From NCBI RefSeq assembly GCF_022828475.1, contig NZ_CP059557.1:6309470-6373469 (forward strand): 64,000 nucleotides of DNA, in the 5' to 3' direction. Below the pieces are notes generated by a model. The model was not told the origin of the DNA. It worked only from the letters and a program-made list of their open reading frames with translations, and searched no databases. This DNA is from Saccharopolyspora gloriosae. Lineage in GTDB: Bacteria; Actinomycetota; Actinomycetes; Mycobacteriales; Pseudonocardiaceae. Below are positions 1 to 8,805 of the stretch, piece by piece. The position numbers and the translations under genes were made by a program. The number at the start of each line of letters is the position of its first letter. The first letter of the stretch is position 1.

Positions 1-160
1 GGCCGAACAGCCACCGCTGATCGCGCAGCAACCGCACCTGGCTGCGGACCTTCAGCCCGCCGTCGCCGATCATGTCCTGCACCGCTGCGTGCTGCAGCCG
101 GGCACCGACCGCATAACCGCAGGCGCCCAGCGCCGCCAGTGCCACCGCGAGTGTGGTCAC
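1..160 (-). CDS. Partial membrane protein, DMT/EamA-like (N-terminus only)
   Basis: Reading the minus strand from a GTG at 158-160 gives an open frame to the window edge (53 codons). It starts with a hydrophobic segment of about 20 residues (VTTLAVALAALGACGYAVGA) followed by R-L-Q-H and later L-L-R-D-Q-R-W-L-F-G. A first membrane helix followed by a short loop ending in RWL(F/L)G is typical of the drug/metabolite transporter (EamA-like) proteins of actinomycetes. The rest lies outside the window, so the substrate cannot be named. A clear Shine-Dalgarno sequence is not obvious; the G-rich stretch upstream is a weak candidate. The family call is inference. Confidence 0.55.
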   Translation of the reverse strand, partial: MTTLAVALAALGACGYAVGARLQHAAVQDMIGDGGLKVRSQVRLLRDQRWLFG

Positions 161-1242
161 GTCGCACCCCGCCCTACGAAGATCACCTGCCGGTCACCTG
201 GAACATCCACGCCCCATCTCCAGGTTCCCAGCTTCCAGGATCCCAAGGTCCAGGTCACGGACCTCCAGGCCACGGCCCTCGCGGAGTCCGCGCACCGCAC
301 GACCGGAGAGTCCGCAATGCGATGTCCACCGGCTCCGCCCTGGGAAGCTGTCACTGGCAGCCTCTGCTGTCCGTCCACACCGCTCAATCTCGCCCATCGC
401 GGGCCTGCCCCACATCGGGGCGGGCACCCTCAATTTCCCTGACCCGATCATTCGCAGGACACACCCGCATCCGTCGCCGTCACCGCGGATCGGTCTCCCC
501 CATGATGCGCCGAGCAGGACCACGCATGTGCGCGGTTCGGACCATTCGACCAGTTCTCCCAGCGCAGCCGGACCCGGTTCCCCCGAACATCCGAGCCCCC
601 GCCCCGGACGTCACCGGCGGATCCGCCGAGCACGCTCCGTTCCGCGTAAGGGATCACCCGGAGGCCGCTGCCGAAGCCCTCCGGGGTCGCGGTCGTGAGC
701 GTTGAGGACCCCGTCGCCACCGGCTCGCCCGATAAGGTTTCCGACCTCTCCAGAACCTGCGGGGAAACAATCGGCGAATAGCGGTGAACGGCGACCGCGC
801 GGGAAACACGCCGAAGCCGCACGGTCCGCCGAGCCGGATAACAAGAATGCACGCCGTGAACGGACGAGCGCGGTCGGTGCGCCTTCAGTCGTGCCGACCA
901 GTCTTCTGCTCGTGAATCCAGGGGCGCGAGCCGCGGCGGGGTATGCGCCACATACCCCGCCCCCGCATTACCGCCCGCTTGATCCACGTGCACGACTGTA
1001 GAACAACCCCGCTGAGACCTTTGTCAGCAACACAACGAACGATGGTTTCACGCCGCGCGGACGCAGTGGATCCGAACCGGCAGAAATCGTTATGCCGCAG
1101 GAATAACCGCACGCCAACGGACAACGCGCGGCACATTCAAGATCAACTATTCCATGCGGAATCGTGATCGGTCCAACACGCTGAACCGTTCCCGGCCGCC
1201 GTCGGCTCCTTCTTCCCCGCGACCAGGTGCGACCATGCTGCG
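161..1242. other. Long intergenic stretch with no convincing gene
   Basis: About 1.1 kb between two divergently oriented membrane-protein genes. Open frames exist on both strands, but all are Arg/Pro/Ser-rich shadows with no recognisable domain and no good ribosome binding site. It must carry the promoters of both flanking genes; I could not single out a -35/-10 pair with confidence. The stretch at about 1000-1160 is somewhat more AT-rich, as expected for a promoter region. Confidence 0.4.
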
Positions 1243-2340
1243 ATGTCCGCCGACACCGGGACCGGCCCCGAACATCATCGATCCGGACGCCGCGAAGCGA
1301 CGGGGACCAAGACCGTCCTCCTCGCGGCCATCGCGCCCGTGGTGCTCGCCGTGGCCGCCGCACTCGCCGCCGCGGCGCACATCGCCGCCGGTGAGGTGCC
1401 CGGCCTGCCGACTCCCGGCGCGGCCGTCGGCTTCGCCGCACCGCCGCTGCGAGCGCTGCTGGACCTCGCGGCCGTCGCGACGGTCGGGCTGGGCTTGTTG
1501 CCGAGGTTGCTCCCGGACCGGAGCAAACACGCCCGCGCGCACCTCGCGCTGTCCCGGCGGGCCGCGGTGATCGCGGCGCTGGCCTGGTTGATCTGCGCGC
1601 TGCTGCTGCTCGTGCTCTACGCAGCCGAACTGGCCGGCGGGGTCCCGACGACGGAGGAGGTCGCCGGGTACGTCACCGGCGTTCCCGCCGGAACCGCGTT
1701 GGCGCTGAGCGTGGTGTGCGCGGCGGGCTGCGCGGTCCTCGGCCTGATCGGCGTCGTGCGGGACGGCCGGGCGGACACCGGCGCAACGAATCGCGACGCC
1801 GCCGCGAACGAGGGACTCGTCGACGATCTCCGCACCGTGCTCGCTCTGCTCGGCCTGCTGCCGATGCCGCTGACCGGGCACGCGACCGACTGGGAGTACC
1901 ACAACCTGAGCATGATCTCGGTGCAGCTGCACGTGCTCGCCGCCGCCGTCTGGGCAGGTGGGCTGACCGCGATCGTCTTGTTCGTCGCCCCGCGCCGGGG
2001 CTTGCTGGCCACCACGCTGCCGCGCTACTCGCGTCTCGCGACCGCCGCGATCACCGTGGTCGCGTTGTCCGGCCTGTTCAACGGCCTGACCGAACTCACC
2101 GCCGCCGACGGCGGGCTAGACGGTCTCCTCACCATCGGCTACGGCCGAATCGTGCTCCTCAAAACCGCACTGCTGGTACTTCTGGCGCTCCTGGGGGGCC
2201 ACGCCCGATACCGCCTGCTGCCCAGAATCGAACGCCACCACCGAACCACCTTCATCACCTGGACAGCAGCAGAACTCACCATCATGGGCGCCGCCTACGG
2301 CCTGGGCGCAGTGCTCGCCCGCTCCCCCGTCCTCACCTGA
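1243..2340 (+). CDS. CopD-family copper transport/resistance membrane protein
   Basis: A 365-residue polytopic membrane protein. After a charged cytoplasmic start (to about residue 22) come hydrophobic segments near residues 24-45, 65-85, 105-130, 155-180, 220-245, 265-285, 305-325 and 340-360. The last third carries the CopD hallmarks: a conserved His in Q-L-H-V-L-A-A-A-V-W-A-G-G-L, a segment ending L-S-G-L-F-N, and a late Y-G-R-I-V-L-L-K-T followed by a helix and a small basic loop. CopD proteins are thought to move copper across the inner membrane, often next to a CopC domain. No CopC gene is adjacent, so this is a stand-alone CopD type. The ATG at 1243 lacks a well-spaced ribosome binding site. 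It converges on the lysozyme gene across a repeat element. Confidence 0.75.
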   Translation: MSADTGTGPEHHRSGRREATGTKTVLLAAIAPVVLAVAAALAAAAHIAAGEVPGLPTPGAAVGFAAPPLRALLDLAAVATVGLGLLPRLLPDRSKHARAHLALSRRAAVIAALAWLICALLLLVLYAAELAGGVPTTEEVAGYVTGVPAGTALALSVVCAAGCAVLGLIGVVRDGRADTGATNRDAAANEGLVDDLRTVLALLGLLPMPLTGHATDWEYHNLSMISVQLHVLAAAVWAGGLTAIVLFVAPRRGLLATTLPRYSRLATAAITVVALSGLFNGLTELTAADGGLDGLLTIGYGRIVLLKTALLVLLALLGGHARYRLLPRIERHHRTTFITWTAAELTIMGAAYGLGAVLARSPVLT

Positions 2341-2450
2341 ACTCGAACCCTCGCGACACCAACAGCCACCTGCGAATTCCTCACCCACACCCCACCATCG
2401 GCAAACCCCGCGAAGAACGAGCGAAACCCCACCCGCCTCCCACCCGAAGC

Positions 2451-2640
2451 CATGCCTTACGGCGAAGCCGTGCTTGGCGGCGAAGCCGTGCCTGGATGTG
2501 CGAAGCACATAGCCCACGTCTAAAAAACGACCACCCGCGGGTTCTCAGCTGTCTTCTCGCGAGGACAGCTTTTTCCCTCGTGGCGGAGCCACTAGGGAAA
2601 AAGATCCCGCAGCGAGAAGACAGCTGAGGTTCCGCCACCC
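2451..2640 (-). repeat. Dispersed repeat element, copy A (covarying stem-loop)
   Basis: First of three copies of one element, here reading on the minus strand. The outer stem is perfect: CTCAGCTGTCTTCTCGC at 2544-2560 pairs with 2612-2628. Inside it a second hairpin (2569-2584 with 2588-2603, one mismatch, loop GGA) has T5/A5 runs at its base and looks terminator-like. Next to it (2451-2530) is a tail of small hairpins with TTC loops. It lies between the convergent 3' ends of the CopD gene and the lysozyme gene. The other copies are at 13360-13690 and 19894-20160. No open frame fits it. Confidence 0.85.
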
Positions 2641-2677
2641 GGACACCCGAGCAAAAAGAGCCCAGCTCCCCCTCGGA

Positions 2678-3468
2678 TCAACGAGGAATTCGGAGGACCT
2701 GTCCTACGTAGATGAGGTTCGGGTCGCTGATGCCGTTGGCCTGCGCGATGGACTGCCAGGCCACCCCGACCTTCGCGCCGATACCGGAGAGCGTGTCCCC
2801 CGGCTGCACCACGTAGGTCTCGGGCGCGGGCGGTGCGGGCGGTGCAGGCGGCGGGGCGGTGCCACCCGTGAGCACGGGCAGGTCCACCAGCGACACGTTG
2901 AGGTCGGTGTTCCCCCGATGCCGGGAACCTGCCCGTCGGAGGCGTGCTGGTGGATCGCCACCCGGTCGGTGAGGAAGCCCGGTTGCCCCGGCGGCTGCCC
3001 GTAGTGCGCGACCCACAGGAACACTCCGGGGTCGACCCACGAGTCCGTGGCGAGCTTGTCGCTGAACCAGGACGACGAGGCGTACACGACTACCTCGTTG
3101 CGCCCGGTGTGGCCGCGCAGCGCGTCCACGAAGCCCTTGATCCACGCCCCGAGGTCAGCGGCCTCGGTCTCCATGTCCAAGCACGGCGGCAGGTTCCCTG
3201 CGCCGCTGGAGTTCGTCCGGGCCAGCTGCCCGGCGAAGTCCGCGGCCTCGGCCTGCGGCGAGTTCGTGTCCGGACGGGCGAAGTGGTACAGCCCGGTGAC
3301 CAGTCCGGCGGCGCGGGCGCCGTTGAGTTGCGAATCCAGCGTCGGGCTCACATAGCCGACGCCTTCGGTCGCCTTGATGTAGCTGAACGCGAATCCGGCG
3401 CCGCGAACCGCGGCCCAGTCCGGTTCTCCTTGATATCGCGCGACATCGATTCCCGGAATGCTCGCCAT
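2678..3468 (-). CDS. GH25 lysozyme with C-terminal LysM domain (frameshift in this sequence)
   Basis: The first part (3468 down to about 2917) encodes a glycoside hydrolase family 25 muramidase. It has the N-terminal G-I-D-V-A-R-Y-Q-G with the conserved Asp, the catalytic D-x-E in C-L-D-M-E-T-E, and the late V-A-I-H-Q-H strand. The second part, in another frame, supplies the family's end N-T-D-L-N-V, an Ala/Pro linker, and a LysM domain from T-Y-V-V-Q-P-G-D-T-L-S to V-G-Q-V-L-R-I-P-R just before the stop at 2678. Adding one G to the G5 run (C5 at 2912-2916 on the plus strand) joins the two exactly, giving about 263 residues. So this is either a one-base deletion or a sequencing error. No signal peptide is visible. 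The enzyme would cut peptidoglycan between MurNAc and GlcNAc, with LysM binding the wall. Confidence 0.85.
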
Positions 3469-3967
3469 CCCCGAACCCCCTCACTTCACCGGATGCGGCC
3501 CGGTGCGCGAGTCACGCCACACGAACCGGATCGGCGGTCTCGTCTCTCTTCGCGGTCTGTTCCGCCGGCCCCGGTGCCGGCATTTCTTTCCGAAGGCGAG
3601 GAACGCTGTTCTCCGCAGCCGGGGGCAGTTCTCATATCCAACGTATCGAAGGTCAACGATCACCGAGTTCCGCCGTTCAGGTCAAGACCGCCACCCGATC
3701 GGTCCTGTTCTGACGCCAATGATCATGTCGTGTTCTCCACTGGCTCGATCGCCGATCACGATCAAGCTCCGCCGCGCGCGCAGGTCGCGGACCGGTTCGG
3801 GCGGCGGCACAGTGGGGGCGGCCCGAACGGGCGGCGCCTCCATCCGGGGGAACTCCGGGCGGACCGTGTCAGGACGTGCAACCACCTGTGGCGCCAGACG
3901 TCTTCAGAACAGCGGACCGGATAGCGACGACGGGCCGTACCGAGGCGGCCGATGGAGGTGGTCAACC
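3469..3967. other. Divergent intergenic region, no gene seen
   Basis: About 500 bases between the lysozyme start (minus) and the lipoprotein start (plus). It should hold both promoters. Short open frames in it have no recognisable product. The only clear signal is the strong ribosome binding site GGAGGTGG at about 3955-3962 belonging to the lipoprotein gene. Confidence 0.4.
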
Positions 3968-4669
3968 GTGTTCTCGCAACGACTGGATGGCCGGAAACCG
4001 AGCAAGACGAACCGAGGGAACCTGAAGTTCTACCAGGTCACGGTGGTGGCGCTCGGCGTGGCGCTGCTCGGTGGCTGCGGCTCGCTGACGGGCCAGGCGC
4101 AGGTCCCGCAGACGTCCGAGGCACCGTTGCCGACCGTTCCGCTGCCCAGCGCCTCGCAATCCCAGGAGCCCTCGACGGAGGCCGCTCCGTCGCCGGCGGC
4201 GGAGAGCGGCTCGGCGACGTCCGGGCAGGCCGCCGCCGAGCCTCGTACCGAGGTGGAGCGTTGCCACACGTCGATGCTCTCCGGCAGCGCGCAGCACGGG
4301 GAGGCGGGCGCCGGCCAGCGGTACGCGGAGCTCACGCTGACCAACACCAGCGGCGAGACCTGCACCTTGTACGGCTACGGGGGAATGCAGCTGATGGGCG
4401 CCGATGGCGCGGAGCTGCCGACGAAGATGGAGCGGACCCCGAGTCCGGCGCCGCAGGTGGTGCAGCTGGCGCCGGGTGAGTCCGCGAGTTCCACGCTGCA
4501 CTGGACCGCGGTCCCGCACGAGGGCGAGTCCGAGCAAGGGCCGTGCCAGCCGAAACCGGCCGGCGCCCTGGTGACCCCGCCCGACGAGCACGACCCGCTG
4601 TCGGTGAGCTGGGACCTGGGCTCGGTGTGCGGGTTCGGTTCGATCGAGAACAGCGCCTACCACGCCTGA
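3968..4669 (+). CDS. Secreted lipoprotein with DUF4232 domain
   Basis: A 233-residue lipoprotein. I chose GTG 3968 because GGAGGTGG lies 6 bases upstream; a longer in-frame extension exists but would bury the signal peptide. The signal sequence ends in the lipobox L-G-G-C (V-A-L-L-G-G-C), followed by a Ser/Pro/Glu-rich linker of about 60 residues. The C-terminal part (about residues 85-233) matches DUF4232: a C-H start, Y-A-E-L-T-L-T-N-T-S, a C-x-L-Y-G-Y-G-G-M turn, L-A-P-G-E-S-A and a closing pair of cysteines (G-P-C-Q and V-C-G-F-G). The function of DUF4232 lipoproteins is not known; they are anchored outside the cell membrane. Confidence 0.85.
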   Translation: MFSQRLDGRKPSKTNRGNLKFYQVTVVALGVALLGGCGSLTGQAQVPQTSEAPLPTVPLPSASQSQEPSTEAAPSPAAESGSATSGQAAAEPRTEVERCHTSMLSGSAQHGEAGAGQRYAELTLTNTSGETCTLYGYGGMQLMGADGAELPTKMERTPSPAPQVVQLAPGESASSTLHWTAVPHEGESEQGPCQPKPAGALVTPPDEHDPLSVSWDLGSVCGFGSIENSAYHA

Positions 4670-4686
4670 GCAGGTTCGATCACGAT

Positions 4687-4711
4687 GCCCGGCGCCCCCG
4701 TGGCGCCGGGC
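4687..4711 (+). terminator. Terminator-like hairpin after the lipoprotein gene
   Basis: A perfect 10-bp G+C-only stem (GCCCGGCGCC with GGCGCCGGGC, loop CCCGT) starts 18 bases after the lipoprotein stop codon. There is no T tract, so it is either a hairpin-only terminator, as is common in actinomycetes, or only a transcript-end stabiliser. Confidence 0.6.
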
Positions 4712-4796
4712 GTCGTCGTGCGCGGCGCCGCCTCTGCTGTGCCGATGACAGGCTTGTCCCGGGTACTGGCCTTGCGGGATCGGTTGTGCTGGGGTG

Positions 4797-5606
4797 ATGG
4801 ACATGATCGAGGCAATTCAGCGCTCCGTCGAAGGACCGCAGGGTGAGCGTTTTGTGCGCGAGTGGTCCGGACGCGCCCCTGGCTGGATCGCGCTGCTGGT
4901 GCACGGCTACGGCGAGCACTCCGGCCGGTACCAGTGGCTCGCGGAGCAGCTGGTGCCGGCGCGAGCACTGGTGGTCGCCCCGGATCTGCCGGGGCACGGG
5001 GAGTCGCCGGGCGAGCGGGTCCTGATCGGCGAGGCGGAGCACGTCGTCGCCGACCTCGAGGCGGTGCGCCGCGAGGTGTCCGAACGGCACCCGGAGCTGC
5101 CGGTGGTGTTGATCGGACATTCCCTGGGCGGCCTGTTCGCGGTGCGGTTCGCGCAGGAGCACCAGGACGAGCTGGCGGCGGTGGTGCTGTCGGGTCCGGT
5201 GCTCGGCACCTGGCACGTGCTGGACCTGTTGGAGTGCGACGAGATCCCGCAGGCCCCGATCGATCCGTCGACGTTGTCCCGCGACCCCGAGGTGGGCCGG
5301 GCGTACGAGGCGGATCCGCTGGTGTGGCACGGCTCGTTCAAGCGCGCCACGCTGCGCATGATCGACCGCTGCCTGGAGGCGGTGAACGACGGGCCGACGC
5401 TGCGGATGCCGACGCTGTGGGTGCACGGCGAGGACGACGAGCTGGTCCCGGAGGCCGATACCCGCACCGGTATGGACCGGGTGCGCAGCGTGGACTTCTA
5501 CGAGCACATCTATCCGGGTGCCCGGCACGAGTTGTTCAACGAGACGAACCGGGCCGAGGTCGTCGACGAGGTGCTGACCTTCGTGGGGCGCGAGCTCAAC
5601 ACCTGA
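4797..5606 (+). CDS. Monoacylglycerol-lipase-like alpha/beta hydrolase
   Basis: A 269-residue alpha/beta hydrolase of the monoglyceride lipase / serine aminopeptidase S33 type. The oxyanion-hole motif is L-V-H-G-Y-G-E-H-S-G-R-Y, the nucleophile elbow is G-H-S-L-G-G, the acid is the Asp in H-G-E-D-D-E-L-V-P, and the catalytic His is in P-G-A-R-H-E-L-F-N-E. This set and the order match enzymes that release fatty acid from monoacylglycerol. No signal peptide, so cytoplasmic. Start choices are GTG 4794, ATG 4797 and ATG 4803; the ribosome binding site is weak, so the exact start is uncertain by up to three residues. Confidence 0.85.
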   Translation: MDMIEAIQRSVEGPQGERFVREWSGRAPGWIALLVHGYGEHSGRYQWLAEQLVPARALVVAPDLPGHGESPGERVLIGEAEHVVADLEAVRREVSERHPELPVVLIGHSLGGLFAVRFAQEHQDELAAVVLSGPVLGTWHVLDLLECDEIPQAPIDPSTLSRDPEVGRAYEADPLVWHGSFKRATLRMIDRCLEAVNDGPTLRMPTLWVHGEDDELVPEADTRTGMDRVRSVDFYEHIYPGARHELFNETNRAEVVDEVLTFVGRELNT

Positions 5607-5886
5607 CCTGGTCACCCGGCCATCGAGAGTCGATCACTCGTAGGCGCGACTGTTATTACCCGTTCGTTGGTCTTGCTACAACGTGTCGGTCGGATTCTCC
5701 GGACATCCGACTACCCCTCACCCACATGCGTGAAGTGGGCCGCGGAACCGATTGGCGCCCACCTCAGCCGGGCACAACGTGAGTACGCGGCACCGCACAG
5801 CGGCCGGATCGCCCGGCGCACTTCTGCGCTCCCGGCCGAAGCGACGAGCCCGAGCTGCGAACCCGCAGACGAGTGAGGCGGTAGTC

Positions 5887-7023
5887 ATGAAGGACGTCAA
5901 GCGTGCACAGGACCTAATCGGCAGCGAGGTGTACGACCGGGAAGGCGACCGGATCGGCCGGGTCGGCAACGTTTACGTCGACGACGCCAACCACCAGCCC
6001 GAGTGGGTCACGGTCCGCACCGGCCTGTTCGGCACCAAGGAGAGCTTCGTGCCGCTGTCCGGCGCCGACCGGGATGACAAGGGCATCAACGTCGGGGTGA
6101 CGAAGGAGAAGGTCCGCGACGCCCCGCGGGTCGACGCCGAGCAGGGCCACCTCTCCGACAAGGAGGGTCACGACCTCTACGACTACTACGGCCTGCAGCA
6201 GGGCTCGACGTCGCCACAGCAGCAGCAGCGCGACGTGCCGCAGCAGCAGACCGGTACGGAAGAGGCCGGGAAGACCGGAGGCTCGGCCGGTGGTGCCGCG
6301 GCGGCCGGTGGTGCCGCGGCGGCCGGTGGTGCCGCGGCGGGCGGCGCGGCGATGGCCGGTGGGCGGACGTCCAGCGGAACCACCGAGCAGGAGTCCCGCA
6401 GCACCACGACCGGCTCGGCGGCGACCGGCGCCACGGACGCCTCGAAGTCCCGCGAGATGACCGGCTCGGGAACCATGCAGAGCAGCGGCACCCGCACCGG
6501 TTCGGGCACGACCGCGGGTTCGGCGACGGCTCGCGACGGCGAGGCGGCGGGCATGAAGTCGATGACCCGCTCCGAGGAGCGGCTGCGGGTGAACACCGAG
6601 CAGGTCGAGACGGGCCGGGTCCGGGTGCGCAAGTACGTCGTCACCGAGCAGCAGACCGTCACGGTGCCGATCAGCCACGAGGAAGTGCGCATCGAGCGGG
6701 AGCCGATCGGCGAGTCGGAACGCGGCTCGATGCCCGCGACCTCATCGCTGAGCGAGGAGGAGCAGGAGGTCGTGCTGCACGAGGATCATCCGACGGTGAC
6801 GAAGGAATCGGTGCCGGTGGAGCGGATCCGGATGCGCACCGAGCTGGTCACCGAGGAGCGGACCGTGCAGGACGAGGTCCGTCGTGAGCGGTTCGACGTG
6901 CAGGACCAGACCGGTGGCGGCAAGCACCAGCGGTCGAGCGATCAGGGTTCCTCGGGCGGGTCCGGTGGTTCCAGCGGTCGTTCGACCGGCAGTGGTTCCA
7001 GCGGCCGCGGCACGAGCGGCTGA
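5887..7023 (+). CDS. PRC-barrel and DUF2382 domain stress-type protein
   Basis: A 378-residue protein; ATG 5887 is preferred to upstream in-frame codons because the PRC-barrel begins right there. Residues about 5-95 are a PRC-barrel (L-I-G-S-E-V-Y-D, then D-R-I-G-R-V-G-N-V-Y-V-D and a strand V-T-V-R-T-G-L-F-G). A linker rich in Gln, then Gly/Ala, then Ser/Thr follows to about residue 235. The C-terminal part carries the DUF2382 repeats: E-E-R-L-R-V-N-T-E-Q and V-R-V-R-K-Y-V-V-T-E-Q, then a second related unit ending V-Q-D-E-V-R-R-E-R-F. Proteins of this make-up occur singly in actinobacteria and cyanobacteria and are linked to stress by annotation rather than experiment. It stands alone and ends at a strong terminator. 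Confidence 0.85.
   Translation: MKDVKRAQDLIGSEVYDREGDRIGRVGNVYVDDANHQPEWVTVRTGLFGTKESFVPLSGADRDDKGINVGVTKEKVRDAPRVDAEQGHLSDKEGHDLYDYYGLQQGSTSPQQQQRDVPQQQTGTEEAGKTGGSAGGAAAAGGAAAAGGAAAGGAAMAGGRTSSGTTEQESRSTTTGSAATGATDASKSREMTGSGTMQSSGTRTGSGTTAGSATARDGEAAGMKSMTRSEERLRVNTEQVETGRVRVRKYVVTEQQTVTVPISHEEVRIEREPIGESERGSMPATSSLSEEEQEVVLHEDHPTVTKESVPVERIRMRTELVTEERTVQDEVRRERFDVQDQTGGGKHQRSSDQGSSGGSGGSSGRSTGSGSSGRGTSG
6292..6345 (+). repeat. 18-bp tandem repeat inside the PRC/DUF2382 gene
   Basis: Two identical 18-bp units (GGTGCCGCGGCGGCCGGT at 6292-6309 and 6310-6327) and a diverged third (6328-6345) encode a Gly-Ala run in the linker. The unit is a multiple of three, so length changes would keep the frame. 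Confidence 0.85.
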
Positions 7024-7039
7024 CCCACGATCCCCGTTG

Positions 7040-7074
7040 AACGGTCCCGCCGACACTCCGTCGGCGGGACCGTT
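7040..7074 (+). terminator. Strong intrinsic terminator
   Basis: A perfect 15-bp stem (7040-7054 with 7060-7074, loop ACTCC) ending in a short T run, starting 17 bases after the stop codon of the PRC/DUF2382 gene. Confidence 0.85.
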
Positions 7075-7253
7075 TCACGTTCCGCCCAACGGGCGGGCCG
7101 CGGTGATCGCACCGCGTGAACGATCTGCTCGCGCTCGCCCGACCGGGATCGACCGGTACGCCGTCCGAGCTCGCCGAGTACCGCCACAGCCCCTCCCGGT
7201 GAGCGGGACGGCGACGTGGTTCACCTGATCAACCCTTCGTTCCGGGGTACCGG

Positions 7254-8114
7254 ATGCGCGACAATGCCCCGGCGATGATTGAGAAATCCGGGCTGGAACT
7301 GCTCATCACCGTTGTCGTGGGCGCCGACGACGACCGTTCCGCACGCGACGCGTGCCGTGCACTGCTGCGCCAGGTCGGTGGCCGGATCGTGGAGTCCGGC
7401 GACTGCTCCGACGAGGAACCGGGCTGCTGGTCGGTCACCGTCGGCGTGTCGGTGTCCGAACCGGGCGTGCAGGCGGGTCCGGCGGCGCTGGCGCGCGCGG
7501 TGCGGATGTTCTTGCGCGAGCTCGGTCCCCGTTACGGCGGGCATCGGGTGGCGTGCGAGCCGCCGACGGCGTGGACGGTGATCGACGATCCGGATCTCGT
7601 CGAAGGCCTGGTCTCGGGTGGCGAACGGTTGCTGGTCGAGGCGTGGGCCGGTTCGGAGCTGCCGGGCGGTTCCGATTTCCGGCTCGACGATCCGGACGAG
7701 CCCGTCGCCGAACCGGAGCCCGTGCTCAGCGATGTGGACGAACAGGGCAGACCTCGGCCGAGGCTGGAGCTGCTGGTGGACGTGGTGACCGAGCGCCGGG
7801 CGGGCGCGGAGTGGCCGGCCCGAGCGTTGGCGAGCCGCTTGTCCAGGCACTCGACGATCACCGACTGGACCGAGCGCCCCCCGATGGTGCGGATAGTGCT
7901 GGATCTGGGTCCGTCGCTGGGCGAGCCCGCGGAGATCGTGGCGAACGCGGTGCAGACGCTCGGCGGCAACGGCTGGTCCCGGTTGCGGATGCAGGACCGG
8001 TCGGCGGTGTCCCGGTGGTCGGCGGCTCCGACTCCGCCGTCGGGGATCGCCGCGGTGGAGCTCAGCGCGGCCGCGCCGGTGCTCGACTCGGTGGATCGGC
8101 AGCCTGCGAGATGA
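7254..8114 (+). CDS. Hypothetical protein with internal duplication
   Basis: A 286-residue protein I do not recognise. The two halves look like copies of one domain: L-E-L-L-I-T-V-V near residue 14 and L-E-L-L-V-D-V-V near residue 175 each begin a strand, then follow an Ala/Arg-rich helix, a strand of the V-x-V-x-x-S type, a helix containing A-x-A-V and a final short segment with a Trp and a Pro. The region between the halves (about 140-170) is acidic. No signal peptide and no membrane segment, so cytoplasmic. ATG 7254 is used; ATG 7275 is an alternative that starts just before the first repeat. It lies upstream of the FtsK-type locus on the same strand, 177 bases away, so a link is possible but not shown. 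Confidence 0.7.
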   Translation: MRDNAPAMIEKSGLELLITVVVGADDDRSARDACRALLRQVGGRIVESGDCSDEEPGCWSVTVGVSVSEPGVQAGPAALARAVRMFLRELGPRYGGHRVACEPPTAWTVIDDPDLVEGLVSGGERLLVEAWAGSELPGGSDFRLDDPDEPVAEPEPVLSDVDEQGRPRPRLELLVDVVTERRAGAEWPARALASRLSRHSTITDWTERPPMVRIVLDLGPSLGEPAEIVANAVQTLGGNGWSRLRMQDRSAVSRWSAAPTPPSGIAAVELSAAAPVLDSVDRQPAR

Positions 8115-8291
8115 CCGGGCGGAGGTCTTCCACGAGTGCTCATCAAGAGCTTCCCGGTGGGAGTCGGGACGATCTTCGCCGCGGTTGCCACCCCTGATCA
8201 ACATCGCCCGCCCTGCCCGCGAACGGGCTAATGGCGGGCGCTAACTTGTGGATCGACACACCCCGATCAGTTCCCGGAAGGTTGGCCGCAC

Positions 8292-8552
8292 ATGGCGAGC
8301 GTGGACGATGTTCGCAACGGAGTTGCCCAAGCCAAGGCGAAGGCCGACGAAGCCCTCGGGTCGCTCGAACAGGCACGTGCCTCCTTGGACGACGCGCAGA
8401 ACATGCTGACCCAGGCCATCCAAGGCAGCGGGCACGACGAGATCCTGCAGGCGCGCAACATGCTGGCGGAGGCGGGTCAGAATCTCAACCTGCTGAAGAG
8501 CTCGATCAGCAACAGCATCGAAACGGCCGACGGCTGGGCCGGGCGGCTGTGA
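8292..8552 (+). CDS. Small helical-hairpin protein, first gene of the FtsK-type locus
   Basis: An 86-residue, Ala/Leu/Gln-rich protein with no cysteine and one Trp, predicted from its sequence to be a helix-turn-helix hairpin. A first helix (about 3-44) and a second (about 50-82) flank the turn Q-G-S-G-H-D-E. The size and shape resemble WXG100 proteins, but no W-x-G turn is present. GGAAGG lies about 10 bases before ATG 8292. The next gene begins one base after its stop, so the two are made together. The function is unknown; the context suggests a partner or substrate of the ATPase two genes downstream. Confidence 0.8.
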   Translation: MASVDDVRNGVAQAKAKADEALGSLEQARASLDDAQNMLTQAIQGSGHDEILQARNMLAEAGQNLNLLKSSISNSIETADGWAGRL

Positions 8553-8553
8553 C

Positions 8554-8805
8554 GTGTCGTCGCTGACGGAGCTGGTGGCCGCGCTGCGCGACACCGAGGC
8601 CAAGCTCGACGAGGCCCGGCAGCAGCTGACCACCGGACGTCGGGCGCTGTCGGAGTCGCAGGCCGCGCTGGCCCGGCTGGATCCGGATCACCCGGAGACG
8701 GTGGTGCCGCCGGAGCTGCGCCGAGCCGATGATCAACTGGAACGCACGCTGTCCTCGCTCTCGCACGTGGTCGAGACGTTGCGCGCGTTCGCGATGCGAT
8801 TGTGA
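8554..8805 (+). CDS. Second small helical-hairpin protein of the FtsK-type locus
   Basis: An 83-residue protein starting at GTG 8554, one base after the previous stop. It has two amphipathic helices (about 3-40 and 54-82) separated by the Pro/Asp turn L-D-P-D-H-P-E-T-V-V-P-P-E-L. It is similar in size and shape to the preceding product but not clearly homologous. A pair of such proteins just upstream of an FtsK-type ATPase recalls the EsxB-EsxA pair next to EccC; here the WXG motif is absent, so this is analogy only. Confidence 0.8.
   Translation: MSSLTELVAALRDTEAKLDEARQQLTTGRRALSESQAALARLDPDHPETVVPPELRRADDQLERTLSSLSHVVETLRAFAMRL

Noticed and set aside
2451..2640. Repeat family as an insertion sequence or MITE with target duplications
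   Set aside because: No transposase and no direct repeats seen at the ends of the copies; the variable bases are complementary within the stem, not direct duplications.
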